From: Gordonia alkanivorans NBRC 16433
Lineage (GTDB): Bacteria > Actinomycetota > Actinomycetes > Mycobacteriales > Mycobacteriaceae
Length of the DNA: 64,000 nucleotides
Direction of reading: 5' to 3'
Assembly (NCBI RefSeq): GCF_000225505.1
Contig: NZ_BACI01000100.1
Location: forward strand, 31,201-95,200
Shown here: positions 55,180-63,830 of the stretch, in pieces
Numbering within the stretch: position 1 is the stretch's first letter
Layout of the letters: every line of letters starts with the position of its first letter
Program-made: the position numbers and the translations under genes
The notes under the pieces: generated by a model
Databases searched by the model: none
Seen by the model: only the letters and a program-made list of their open reading frames with translations
Told to the model about the DNA's origin: nothing

Positions 55180-56451
55180 ATGGCCATTGAGCTGAACCAG
55201 ATCTGGGATTTCCCGATCAAGGAGTTCCACCCGTTCCCGAAGGCGAAGCTGGGCGTCGGTGCGCACGACATGCTCGGTGTCGAGGCCAAGGAACTGGGTA
55301 TGACCCGTGCCCTGCTGATGACAACCGGCCTCCGCGGTTCCGGCATCATCGAGGAACTGATCGGCAAGATCGAGTACCAGGGCGTCGACGTGGTCCTCTA
55401 CGACCAGGTGGAGTCCAACCCCAAGGACTACAACGTCATGGACGCCGCCGCGCTGTACCAGTCGGAGAAGTGCGACGGCATCATCTCGGTCGGCGGTGGT
55501 TCGAGCCACGACGCCGCCAAGGGCGCCCGCATGGTGATCGCCCACGACGGCCGCAACATCAACGAGTTCGAGGGCTTCTCGAAGGCCACCAACAAGGAGA
55601 ACCCGAAGCACATCGCGGTCTCGACCACCGCGGGCACCGGCTCGGAGACCTCCTGGGCCTACGTCATCACCGACACCTCGGACATGAACAACCCGCACAA
55701 GTGGGTCGCTTTCGACGACACCTGTCTCGTCGACCTCGCGATGGACGACCCGCTGCTGTACTACCCCTGCCCGGAGCATTTCACCGCGTTCTGCGGGTTC
55801 GACGTCCTCGCCCACGCCAGTGAGCCGTACGTCTCGCGGCTGGACTTCGCGCCGTCGCTCGGCAACGCGAAGTACTCGATCGAACTGATCGCCAAGCACC
55901 TGCGGACCGCGGTCTACGATCCGCGCAACCTCGAGGCGCGCACGGGAATGATGCACGCGCAGTACATCTCGGCGCAGGCGTTCAACTCCGGCGGTCTCGG
56001 CCTGGTGCACAGCCTGTCCCATGCGGTGAGCGCCTTCTACGACAGCCACCACGGCCTCAACAACGCCATCGCGCTGCCCCGCGTGTGGGAGTACAACCTG
56101 CCCTCCCGCTTCGAGCGCTACGCCGAGATCGCCGCACTTCTCGGCGTCGACACCTCCAAGATGACCACCGTGCAGGCCGCCGACGCCGCGGTCGAGGAGG
56201 CCATCCGCCTGTCGAAGGACCTCGGCATCCCGGACAACTTCGGACAGCTGTCGACCAACAGCTACGACAAGAACCGGATGAACACCGGCAAGTACGAGGG
56301 TCGCGGCGAGGGCATCGACACCTCGGAGAAGCAGATCCGCGCCATCGCCGAGCACATGATGGGCGACTGGTGCACCCCGGGCAACCCCCGCGAGAGCACC
56401 GTCGAATCGCTGATCCCCATGGTCACGCACGCCTTCACCGGCAGCTACTGA
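55180..56451 (+). CDS. mno: NDMA-dependent (mycofactocin-linked) methanol dehydrogenase
   Basis: A 423-residue iron-type alcohol dehydrogenase that matches, by memory of sequence, the methanol:N,N-dimethyl-4-nitrosoaniline oxidoreductase of Amycolatopsis and Mycobacterium, including the IWDFPIKEFHPFP opening. GGGSSHDAAKGAR binds the nicotinamide cofactor, which is tightly bound in this class, and AGTGSETSWAYVI follows. Metal ligands are in GFDVLAH and HSLSHAVSAFYDSHHG. It oxidises methanol and related primary alcohols, with mycofactocin the proposed physiological electron acceptor. ACAAGGAG precedes ATG 55180. It is followed by MoxR, VWA and regulator genes. Confidence 0.95.
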   Translation: MAIELNQIWDFPIKEFHPFPKAKLGVGAHDMLGVEAKELGMTRALLMTTGLRGSGIIEELIGKIEYQGVDVVLYDQVESNPKDYNVMDAAALYQSEKCDGIISVGGGSSHDAAKGARMVIAHDGRNINEFEGFSKATNKENPKHIAVSTTAGTGSETSWAYVITDTSDMNNPHKWVAFDDTCLVDLAMDDPLLYYPCPEHFTAFCGFDVLAHASEPYVSRLDFAPSLGNAKYSIELIAKHLRTAVYDPRNLEARTGMMHAQYISAQAFNSGGLGLVHSLSHAVSAFYDSHHGLNNAIALPRVWEYNLPSRFERYAEIAALLGVDTSKMTTVQAADAAVEEAIRLSKDLGIPDNFGQLSTNSYDKNRMNTGKYEGRGEGIDTSEKQIRAIAEHMMGDWCTPGNPRESTVESLIPMVTHAFTGSY

Positions 56452-56498
56452 TCACGCCCAGGGCGTCGAGAGCCACCACGACGCCCGTGGCGGAGCCG

Positions 56499-56529
56499 TG
56501 CCCCGGGAAGGGAGATCCCTCCCGGGGCA
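56499..56529 (+). terminator. Hairpin between mno and the MoxR gene, possible attenuator
   Basis: TGCCCCGGGA and GGG pair with CCC and TCCCGGGGCA around an AGAT loop, with one bulged A. It lies in the 129-bp gap and lacks a T run. It may lower transcription into moxR-VWA or protect the mno mRNA end, letting mno be made in excess. Confidence 0.5.
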
Positions 56530-56580
56530 AGAGGTTCCGTCCCACCCCATCGATCCGACGAAGGAAGGTCTGGCGACCCG

Positions 56581-57684
56581 ATGACGCACACCTCCACCGG
56601 TCTGGCCCGTCTTGCAGATGCCGACGAGACCGCTCGCTTTGCCTCCGCAGAGGAACTGACCGCCGCCCTGGGCGAGCAGGGATACCTCATCGGAACCGAG
56701 CTGGCGGTCGTCGTGCACCTGGCGACACTGCTCGACCGTCCGCTGCTCCTCGAGGGGCCGGCCGGTGTCGGCAAGACCGAACTCGCCAAGGCGCTGGCCG
56801 CGGCCTCGGGGCGCGAGCTCATCCGTCTGCAGTGCTACGAGGGACTCGACGACTCGCGCGCCCTCTACGAGTGGGACTACGCCCGCCAGCTGCTCCACGT
56901 GCAGATGCTGCGCGATCGCATCAGCGCCGAGTTGGCCGCGGAGACAAGCCTTTCGGCGGCATCGGCAGCCCTGGCGCGGACGGAGGTCGGCGTGTACACC
57001 GAGGACTTCCTGGTGGCCCGGCCGCTGCTGGCCGCGATCACCTCGACCACCCCCACCGTGCTCCTCGTCGACGAGATCGATCGCACGGACGAGGCGATGG
57101 AGGCGGTCATGCTCGAGGTGCTCGCCGAACGCCAGGTGTCGGTCCCCGAACTCGGCACGTTCACCGCGCGGTCGTCGCCGTGGGTGATCCTGACCTCCAA
57201 CGACACCCGGGAACTCTCCCCGGCCCTCAAGCGCAGGTGCCTGCACTTCCAGGTCGGCTATCCGGACCCGGAGACCGAGCGCGCCATCGTGGCGGTGCGC
57301 GCGCCCGACATCGAGGAGGAAGTCATCGGCGAGGTCGTGGACCTCGCCCGCCGACTCCGCGATCTGCCGCTGCGCAAGAGCCCCTCGATCGCCGAGGTCA
57401 TCGACGCCGCGCGGGCGGCGTCGTACCTCAAGACCACCGGAAACCGCCCGCAGGTCGGTTCCGAACCCGCTCCGGCCGACGCCGCGTTGCTCTCGTTGCT
57501 GGTCAAGTTCGGCACCGACCTCGACCTCGCCCGTCGTGTGCTGTCACCGGCCGCCGCCGATACCGCCGCGGCGAGGACCGGGGAGGTTGGGGAGGCCCGG
57601 GGCACCACGCCGCAGGGCTCGGTCACGGCGCGGGCGTTCGGTGCGGGGCGGGCACGCAGCGCCGGGGTACACGCGGGCCGATGA
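56581..57684 (+). CDS. MoxR family AAA+ ATPase
   Basis: A 367-residue AAA+ protein. Walker A GPAGVGKTELAKALA near residue 59, Walker B VLLVDEIDR, sensor 1 ILTSNDTRELSPALKRRC and the MoxR opening with a pre-sensor insert are all present. MoxR ATPases work with a VWA-domain partner as chaperones that insert or activate metal cofactors in an oxidoreductase. Here that partner is encoded by the overlapping gene at 57681, and the nearby clients are the two metal-containing alcohol dehydrogenases. The C-terminal 50 residues are Ala/Arg/Gly-rich and variable. ATG 56581 has AAGGAAGG upstream. Confidence 0.92.
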   Translation: MTHTSTGLARLADADETARFASAEELTAALGEQGYLIGTELAVVVHLATLLDRPLLLEGPAGVGKTELAKALAAASGRELIRLQCYEGLDDSRALYEWDYARQLLHVQMLRDRISAELAAETSLSAASAALARTEVGVYTEDFLVARPLLAAITSTTPTVLLVDEIDRTDEAMEAVMLEVLAERQVSVPELGTFTARSSPWVILTSNDTRELSPALKRRCLHFQVGYPDPETERAIVAVRAPDIEEEVIGEVVDLARRLRDLPLRKSPSIAEVIDAARAASYLKTTGNRPQVGSEPAPADAALLSLLVKFGTDLDLARRVLSPAAADTAAARTGEVGEARGTTPQGSVTARAFGAGRARSAGVHAGR

Positions 57685-59225
57685 CCGTGCTCACGCCGCC
57701 GAAGGAGAACGTGCGCCGCGACGAGATCCTCGACCTGCTCGCGGTCCTGTTCGGGCAGGCGCTCCGCGGTGCCGGGGTCGCGGCGTCGCCCGCGGAGGTG
57801 ATCGAGATCCGCCGGACGCTGGCCATCGTCGGGGCCGGCGACCTCGACGTGCTGCGCGCGGCCCTGCGCAGCGTCTCGGTCAAATACGGTTACGAGACAG
57901 AGGGTTTCGAGCACGCCTTCGATGTCTTCTTCCTCGACGCCGGGTCCGGGCCAGGTCGGGAGGCGGATCTGCCCCGGCCGCGTGGTGCCGCCGCGGACCT
58001 GCCCGACGACGTCGTCTGGGACGAGGAGTTCGAAGGGGCGGCCCGCCGCATCGGCGCCGACGAGCACACCGAGGAGATCGGTGATCTGATGGCCCCCGAT
58101 CCCGGCGCCGGTGAGCGGCACGGGGAGAGTGCACATCGCGAGGAGAACGACTTCACCGTCTCGGCGGGCGCCGAGCAACTGGGCGTCGACCCGGACAGCG
58201 GTTCGGTGAGCGGGGGAGTGACGTACACCGTCGAGATCGACTCCGCCGATTCGGCGACCGTGGGTGAACTCGTCGGTGCCGCCGCCCGGGTGGAGTCCAC
58301 CCCGCTGGGTCTGACCGGCGCCGCCGCGATCCTGGCCGCGCTCGACGCCTACGACCCGCGCAGCGCGTACGGCACCGACGGGAACGCCGATCTCGACGAC
58401 GCGCGCCGCGTCGAACTCGAGCGGGCGCTGGCGGCGTTCGTCGATGCGTTCACCGCACGCCTCGAGGCGGCCGGGATCGTCGTGGGCGACGCACTCGGTC
58501 AGTCCGCACCGGTGCGCACCGAGCAGGCCGACATCGACCGCGCGTGCCACCGGCTCGTCCAGCGCATGCGCGGTGCACCGCGTCGGGTGATCCGTCCCGG
58601 TGACCGCGGGACCCTCGACATCCGCGCCACGATGCGCGCCGCGGTGGCGACCGACGGGGTGCCGGCCGAACTGTGGCGCCGGCGTCCGCGGCGCGGTCCG
58701 GTGCGCCTCCTGGTCCTGGTCGACGTCTCGCTGTCGGTCCGGCCGGTCACCGGTTTCATCCTGCGGCTCGCCCAGACCCTGCACGGTTTCGGCGACCGTT
58801 GCGAGGTCGTCGCCTTCGTCGATCGTCCCGTACGCGTCACCACGGCGCTCCGGGCGGCGTCCGCCGATGCCGCACTGGCCGCGGTGCTCGCCGCCGACGG
58901 CCTCGACCTGGCCGCGACGAGTGACTACGGACAGATGTTCGCCGGGTTGCTGGGCGAGTTCGGCGACCTCGTCACGCCGCGTACCTCGGTGCTCGTCGTC
59001 GGCGACGCGCGCAGCAACGGATTCGACGCGCGCACCGACCTCGTCGCCGAGATCGGTCGACGCGCGCACCGCCTTGCCTGGGTGACCCCGGAACCGTCGC
59101 GCTACTGGTCCCAGACGGGCTGCGCGATGGCCGACTACGCCGAACACTGCAGCGGCGTGGTCAGCGTGCGGGACGGCGCCGAGATGCTTGCGCGCTGTGA
59201 TGAACTTGGTGCAGCGCTGAGGTGA
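57681..59225 (+). CDS. VWA-domain protein (CoxE-like MoxR partner)
   Basis: A 514-residue protein. The first 220 residues are Asp/Glu-rich with a central acidic stretch, and the C-terminal half is a von Willebrand factor A domain of CoxE type. The MIDAS motif is VDVSLSVRP (Asp-x-Ser-x-Ser) near residue 350, followed by FVDRPVRV and TSDYGQMF, which place the MIDAS Thr/Asp positions. VWA-MoxR pairs assemble metal sites, as in CO dehydrogenase and Rubisco activation. ATG 57681 overlaps the moxR stop (ATGA). Its own ending is 70 bp from the second dehydrogenase start. Confidence 0.88.
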   Translation: MTVLTPPKENVRRDEILDLLAVLFGQALRGAGVAASPAEVIEIRRTLAIVGAGDLDVLRAALRSVSVKYGYETEGFEHAFDVFFLDAGSGPGREADLPRPRGAAADLPDDVVWDEEFEGAARRIGADEHTEEIGDLMAPDPGAGERHGESAHREENDFTVSAGAEQLGVDPDSGSVSGGVTYTVEIDSADSATVGELVGAAARVESTPLGLTGAAAILAALDAYDPRSAYGTDGNADLDDARRVELERALAAFVDAFTARLEAAGIVVGDALGQSAPVRTEQADIDRACHRLVQRMRGAPRRVIRPGDRGTLDIRATMRAAVATDGVPAELWRRRPRRGPVRLLVLVDVSLSVRPVTGFILRLAQTLHGFGDRCEVVAFVDRPVRVTTALRAASADAALAAVLAADGLDLAATSDYGQMFAGLLGEFGDLVTPRTSVLVVGDARSNGFDARTDLVAEIGRRAHRLAWVTPEPSRYWSQTGCAMADYAEHCSGVVSVRDGAEMLARCDELGAALR

Positions 59226-59295
59226 CGTGAGTAGCGTCGAATGTGCCGGTGGCGCACAACCACATCATCGGCCCGCGGTGATCGGAGGACAACGG

Positions 59296-60471
59296 ATGCA
59301 GGGTGGCACGCGCCGACGCAGCGCCGGTCATGTCGCCAAGTTCCACGCCCCCGAGATCGTGCTCGGACCGGGCGCATTCGGCGAGGTACCGCTCGCGACG
59401 TCGGGCCTCGGGATGCGCCGTCCGCTGGTGGTGAGCGACCGCGGTCTGGAAGGCACCCCCTGGTACGCACGGCTGATGTCGGGGCTGGCCGACGCCGGAC
59501 TTCACGCGACCGCCTTCGTCGACGTGTCGCCCAACCCGCGCGCCGGTGAGGTCACCGCCGCGTTCCTCGCGTACAACTCGCACGACGCGGACGGGCTCGT
59601 GGCGCTCGGCGGCGGATCGGTCATCGACGCCGCCAAAGGGGTCGCGGTGCTCGCCTCCAACGGCGGCCACATCCTGGAGTACGAGGGGATCGATCGCGCC
59701 CACCGGCCGTTGCCCCCGCTCGTCGCGGTCCCGACGACCGCGGGCAGCGGCGCCGACGTCTCGCAGTTCTGCATCATCAACGACGCGGAACGCCGCACCA
59801 AGGTCACCATCATCGGCCGGTCGCTGGTGCCCGACCTGTCGGTGAGCGATCCGGAACTGCTCACCACGGTGCCGGCCGAGGTCACCGCACAGGTCGGTAT
59901 GGATGTGCTGACCCACTGTGTCGAGGCGTACGTCTCGCTCGCGCACGGGCACATGACCGATTCGCTTGCGCTGGAATCCATCCGCGGCGTCTGGACGCAC
60001 CTCGAACGACTCGTCGACGATCCGCTCGACAAGGTCGCGGCCGAGGAGATGTCGCTGGCGTCGCTGCGGGCGGGGATGGCGTTCACCAACGCGATCCTCG
60101 GCGCGACCCATGCGATGAGCCACCCGGTCGGCGGGCACTGCGATGCGCCCCACGGAGCGATCAACGCGGTGCTGTTGCCGCACGTCATCCGGTACAACGC
60201 GGAGGTGTGCGCCGACGGCTTCGTCGACCTCGCCGAGGCGATCGGACTGCCCACGGACGGGAACGCACGCATGGTCGCCGATCGCCTGGCGGACGCCGTC
60301 GCGCGACTGGGGTCCCGGGTCGGGATGCCGGAGTCGTTGGAGCCGTTGGGGGTTCGGGCCGGAGATCTCGACCGTCTCACCACGCACGCTCTCGCGGACT
60401 CGTGCATGACCACGAACCCGCGCCGACCACAGGCGCCTGGGATCCGCGATCTGTATGCGGCGGCCCTGTGA
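59296..60471 (+). CDS. Iron-containing alcohol dehydrogenase (second, non-Mno)
   Basis: A 391-residue group III alcohol dehydrogenase. GGGSVIDAAKGVAVLASN is the NAD-binding Gly-rich loop, TTAGSGADVSQF follows, and the metal ligands are in GMDVLTHC (Asp and His) and HAMSHPVGGHCDAPHG (two His). It resembles 1,3-propanediol/hydroxyalkanoate-type enzymes more than Mno, so it may oxidise diols or the products of the pathway. ATG 59296 is preferred because GGAGGA lies six bases upstream; GTG 59227 would add 23 residues with no conserved features. Its stop overlaps the histidine kinase start. Confidence 0.9.
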   Translation: MQGGTRRRSAGHVAKFHAPEIVLGPGAFGEVPLATSGLGMRRPLVVSDRGLEGTPWYARLMSGLADAGLHATAFVDVSPNPRAGEVTAAFLAYNSHDADGLVALGGGSVIDAAKGVAVLASNGGHILEYEGIDRAHRPLPPLVAVPTTAGSGADVSQFCIINDAERRTKVTIIGRSLVPDLSVSDPELLTTVPAEVTAQVGMDVLTHCVEAYVSLAHGHMTDSLALESIRGVWTHLERLVDDPLDKVAAEEMSLASLRAGMAFTNAILGATHAMSHPVGGHCDAPHGAINAVLLPHVIRYNAEVCADGFVDLAEAIGLPTDGNARMVADRLADAVARLGSRVGMPESLEPLGVRAGDLDRLTTHALADSCMTTNPRRPQAPGIRDLYAAAL

Positions 60472-61853
60472 TGGCCGGCGCCGCGCGGCCCGACCCCGAG
60501 CGGGAACCCGCCCGATCCGACCTCGAAAGCCTCGTCGGCCTTCGCAGCGTCAAGGGCAGCCACTACGCCCAATACCGCGGGGTCGAGGCCCGGCTGAGTC
60601 GGGTGGTCGGTGCGCTGGAACGGATCTCGCGGGCGCTGGTGCGCACCGCCGAAGGACCCGAGGCGCTGGTGATCGCGGTGGTCGAGGCGGCGCGCGATCA
60701 TCTGGGCGCCGAGTGGGTGGTCTTCGGCCTCGCCGACGGTCGGCTCGAGCGATCCGCGCCACGCCACCTGATCAGCTCGGGCAGCGGCCGGCTCTACGCC
60801 TTCGAAGGATCGGCGACGGCCTCGCCGCCCGACGGTCTGCCCGACGAGGTGCTCAACCGGCTCAACGACATCCTGCGCGGCCACGAACCGCTGCTGCACG
60901 GTCCGATCCTGTCCGAGGACCACGTGCACGTGCCGGTCGAGCTCGACGGCAACGTCGTCGGCGGCCTGTCCGCGTGGGCGCCGTCCGGCCGGGTCGTCGA
61001 CCCGACCGACGTCGTTGTCCTCCGGATTCTGGCCAGTCAGGCGATCGTCGCCCTGCTCAACGCCGAACTGTTCTCCGAGACACACCGCCACGCAGCGGAA
61101 CTGGCCGAACGGAACGACGAGCTCGAACGCACGCAACGTGAACTGTCCGCCGCGATGCGCGCCACGGTCCTCAACGAGGAGCGGTCACGGATCGCCCGCG
61201 AGCTGCACGATTCGGTGACCCAGTCGGTGCTGTCCGCAGGCGTGCAGATCGAGCTGTGTCGCGACCTGGTCGACGGCGCCGCACTCGAGCGCTTGCAGAT
61301 GGCCGGCCGGCTCACGAAAGAAGCGGTCGAGCAGCTGCGGACGTTCATCTACACGCTCAACAACGCCGCGAGCGTGCCGTCACCGAGCGTCCACGAGGTC
61401 CTCACCGAACTGTGCTCCATGCACATGCCGCCGGACCTCACCACCGCGGTCCGCATCCGGGGCCGCTCCCGCGAACTGTCCGACGACGTCCAGCATGCGT
61501 TGCTCCGGATCGCGGGGGAAGCGTTGTTCAACGCGGCGATCCACGCGCGCGCCACCGAGGTCACGGTGACGCTCACCTACGCGCCGGACCAGGTATCGCT
61601 GTCGGTCGACGACGACGGGGTCGGCGACCCCGACCACCTCCGGCGCGTCCTGCGGACCGCCTCGCTCGGCGACCTCGCCGCCGGACGTCATCGCGGTCTG
61701 GCGAACATGGCCTCGCGCGCGGCCGAGCTCGACGGGGAGATCCGGATTCGCCGGTCACGAGCGGGTGGCATCCGGCTGACCGCGATCCTGCCGACGGCTG
61801 CGGGGCCGGCAACAGCATCCGATCCCGGAAACACGACCAGGGAGTTCTCGTGA
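60471..61853 (+). CDS. mnoS: Sensor histidine kinase with GAF domain (MnoS-like)
   Basis: A 460-residue kinase with no transmembrane segment. A GAF-type sensor (about 70-220) is followed by a coiled linker, the HisKA_3 dimer domain with ARELHDSVTQSVLSAG (phospho-acceptor His near residue 243), and a HATPase domain with AGEALFNAAIHARATEV, SVDDDGVGDP and GLANMASRAAELDG. The NarL-type response regulator is encoded next and overlaps it. Position beside mno suggests it senses an alcohol or redox signal and switches on mno; MnoSR has this role in Mycolicibacterium smegmatis. Name assigned by context. Confidence 0.85.
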   Translation: MAGAARPDPEREPARSDLESLVGLRSVKGSHYAQYRGVEARLSRVVGALERISRALVRTAEGPEALVIAVVEAARDHLGAEWVVFGLADGRLERSAPRHLISSGSGRLYAFEGSATASPPDGLPDEVLNRLNDILRGHEPLLHGPILSEDHVHVPVELDGNVVGGLSAWAPSGRVVDPTDVVVLRILASQAIVALLNAELFSETHRHAAELAERNDELERTQRELSAAMRATVLNEERSRIARELHDSVTQSVLSAGVQIELCRDLVDGAALERLQMAGRLTKEAVEQLRTFIYTLNNAASVPSPSVHEVLTELCSMHMPPDLTTAVRIRGRSRELSDDVQHALLRIAGEALFNAAIHARATEVTVTLTYAPDQVSLSVDDDGVGDPDHLRRVLRTASLGDLAAGRHRGLANMASRAAELDGEIRIRRSRAGGIRLTAILPTAAGPATASDPGNTTREFS

Positions 61854-62536
61854 GCACCGACAAGACGACCGGGGATGCGACGAGCAGGGGAAAGCAGGTC
61901 AGGCCCATCCGGACCCTGCTCGTCGACGATCACGCCCTGCTCCGGGAAGGGATGCGCTCGCTCCTCGAGCGGGAGGACGTCGTCGAGGTGGTCGGGGAGG
62001 CCGGTTCGCACGACGCCGCGCTCGCCGAGGTGAACGCATGCCGCCCGGACGTCGTGGTCGTGGACCTCAAGCTGTCCGCGGGCACCGAGTACGAGGGGCT
62101 GCGCCTGATCAAGGACATCTCCCAGCGTCACCCGGAGGTCGCGGCACTCGTGCTCACGACGTTCCTCGACGACGACCTGGTCGTTCGCGCGGTCCGCGCC
62201 GGTGCCCGGGGGTACGTGGTCAAGGACGTCGACACCACCGAACTCGTGCGCGCGATCCAGGCGGTGTCCACCGGTGGCAGCGCATTTGATCCGCGCAGTG
62301 CCGCGGTGGTGTTGCGAACGGTGTCGGGGGAGGCGGAGACCACCGAGACGCTCAGCGACCGGGAGCGCGAGGTCTTGCGGTTGCTCGCGGATGGCATGTC
62401 CAACAAGCGGATCGGGGAGACGCTCTACATCTCCGAGTCGACCGTGAAGTTCCACATCCGCAACATCATCCGCAAGCTCGGTGTCAGCAAGCGCACCGAT
62501 GCGGTCTACATCGCCAGCAAGCGCGGTCTCATCTGA
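61850..62536 (+). CDS. mnoR: NarL/FixJ family response regulator (MnoR-like)
   Basis: A 228-residue regulator. The receiver domain (about 20-135) has the phosphorylated Asp in VVVVDLKLSAG near residue 71, the acidic pair in LLVDDHALLREG, and Lys in GYVVKDVD. The C-terminal LuxR helix-turn-helix (about 163-225) reads LSDREREVLRLLADGMSNKRIGE and ends VYIASKRGLI, shown here in part. GTG 61850 overlaps the kinase stop. It likely binds the palindrome upstream of mno (55041-55060). Name assigned by context. Confidence 0.87.
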   Translation: MSTDKTTGDATSRGKQVRPIRTLLVDDHALLREGMRSLLEREDVVEVVGEAGSHDAALAEVNACRPDVVVVDLKLSAGTEYEGLRLIKDISQRHPEVAALVLTTFLDDDLVVRAVRAGARGYVVKDVDTTELVRAIQAVSTGGSAFDPRSAAVVLRTVSGEAETTETLSDREREVLRLLADGMSNKRIGETLYISESTVKFHIRNIIRKLGVSKRTDAVYIASKRGLI

Positions 62537-62546
62537 CCGGCGGCCC

Positions 62547-63404
62547 TCAGGGGGTGAGGATCAGCCAACCGCCGTGGTCGACGAACACGTGGGCCCCGGA
62601 GTGCGCGACGCTGCCGGCCCAGATGTGCAGGTCCGTCTCGGTCAGCCGGAGACGATGCCCGAAGTGTGGGCTGGGCTCCTCCTCGAAGGGGACCGCCACG
62701 ATCACGCGTCGCCTCGCCACCCGCAGGGCCTCCGACAGCGCCGCCTCCACGCCGGGGGCGTCGAGATGCTCCAGAAGATGGATGAGCGAGACCGTGTCCA
62801 CGGAGTCGTCGTCGTAGGGGAGAGCGGTCGCGTCGCCGACGGCCGAGTGGACCGGCAGTCCGAGTCGCCGCGATGCGCACGAGAGCAGAGAGACCGCGCC
62901 GGGCGAGATGTCGCAGGCCGACACGTCGAACCCGTCCATCGCGCAGGCCAGCGCGAAGAATCCGAAGCACGAACCGACCTCGAGCACCGACGAACCGGTG
63001 AGGAGTGAGTGTGCCCGCCGGTGTACCGGTGCGAACGCCGAAGTGCCGTAGCGGAGTTCACGGAGCGAGTTGTCGTAGAACGCCGACCACGCATCTGCGG
63101 AGGTTCCCGCCGTTGTCCGGATGATGCCCACCGCAGCGGATTCGAACTGCTCTTGTCCCGACAGGACACCGGCGTCGACCAGTGACACCAGCCCGTCGAC
63201 GACAACAGAGTCGGAGATCGTCTCCTCGTCGAAGGGATGCGCGATCTGGAGGATGCCGGCCACCCGGCGCCACGACAGGAGGCCGCAGCGGGCGAAACCC
63301 CTGGGGACAAGCGCAGATCGAAGGACCTGCGGCTCGCGGTCGCGAACGTCAGATGAGTCGAGAAGCGCAGCCCGGACGGTCGTCGACTGATCGATGGTGG
63401 TCAT
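62547..63404 (-). CDS. mftM: SAM-dependent methyltransferase, MftM-like (mycofactocin glycan methylase)
   Basis: A 285-residue class I methyltransferase. SAM motif I is LEVGSCFGFFALA, with DATALPYDDDSVD and HLLEHLDAPGVEAAL as later motifs. The extended N-terminal half and C-terminal FDHG-like HVFVDHGGWLILTP ending are as in the mycofactocin oligosaccharide methyltransferase MftM, which methylates the glucosyl chain of the cofactor; the M. smegmatis mftM lies next to mnoSR and mno, as I recall. ATG 63404 is divergent from the rRNA promoter. Its stop is ten bases from the response-regulator stop. Confidence 0.75.
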   Translation of the reverse strand: MTTIDQSTTVRAALLDSSDVRDREPQVLRSALVPRGFARCGLLSWRRVAGILQIAHPFDEETISDSVVVDGLVSLVDAGVLSGQEQFESAAVGIIRTTAGTSADAWSAFYDNSLRELRYGTSAFAPVHRRAHSLLTGSSVLEVGSCFGFFALACAMDGFDVSACDISPGAVSLLSCASRRLGLPVHSAVGDATALPYDDDSVDTVSLIHLLEHLDAPGVEAALSEALRVARRRVIVAVPFEEEPSPHFGHRLRLTETDLHIWAGSVAHSGAHVFVDHGGWLILTP

Positions 63405-63460
63405 GTATCGACCGTAGGAACATCCTGACCTGCGCATAACTGACCGAGCGGGGACGGGCG

Positions 63461-63478
63461 CCTGTCCGAAAGGATGGT
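63461..63478. promoter_or_regulatory. Partial copy of the mno palindrome upstream of mftM
   Basis: CCTGTCCGAAAGGATGGT matches the 55041-55060 palindrome at 13 of 18 positions, with the first nine bases (CCTGTCCGA) identical. It is 57 bp upstream of the mftM ATG. This suggests, but does not prove, that mftM and mno share a regulator. Confidence 0.45.
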
Positions 63479-63600
63479 TCTGCGGCGCACGTCACACCGG
63501 CAGGTTTGTCGAAAATGTACGCAGGGCAGACGGTTTCGGCGCTCCTCTGTGGACCGTGACCTGCGGCGATGTCCGACCCGGCAGGCCGCCACCTGGCGAT

Positions 63601-63629
63601 TTGACCCTGGAGAGACGGTTGCGTAACTT
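63601..63629 (+). promoter_or_regulatory. rRNA operon promoter P1
   Basis: TTGACC (63601-63606) and TAACTT (63624-63629) with 17-base spacing form a strong housekeeping promoter. It points towards the rRNA operon whose leader follows. The region 63405-63600 upstream holds no gene other than the mftM promoter side. Confidence 0.75.
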
Positions 63630-63800
63630 TCTTCGAGTCAGCGCGCCACGGCGCCGCCCCGGAAGGCCTGCGAGGGTCTCATTAAGGGGAGTGGAGACCG
63701 GGCTTCGCGCAGACCGCCCCCGAACTTCGACTGTGAGACTTCATCTCTCGCAGACGATGTGCGGGGTTGCCAGATCCCTGTGAGTCGCAAATCCTCGGGT

Positions 63801-63830
63801 TTGCAGCGCGGAGTTTGGGTCTGGTAGGGT
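63801..63830 (+). promoter_or_regulatory. rRNA operon promoter P2
   Basis: TTGCAG (63801-63806) and TAGGGT (63825-63830) are 18 bases apart. The -10 resembles mycobacterial rrn -10 sequences such as TAGACT. Two tandem promoters before 16S RNA are usual in actinobacteria. Confidence 0.6.

Noticed and set aside
56085..57680. Upstream extension of the VWA reading frame
   Set aside because: The extension overlaps mno and moxR in another frame. ATG 57681 overlaps the moxR stop (ATGA) and begins the first plausible protein sequence.
63156..63171. TGTCC/GGACA-type symmetry inside mftM as another copy of the mno palindrome
   Set aside because: Only five-base arms, inside coding sequence, and explained by codon composition.
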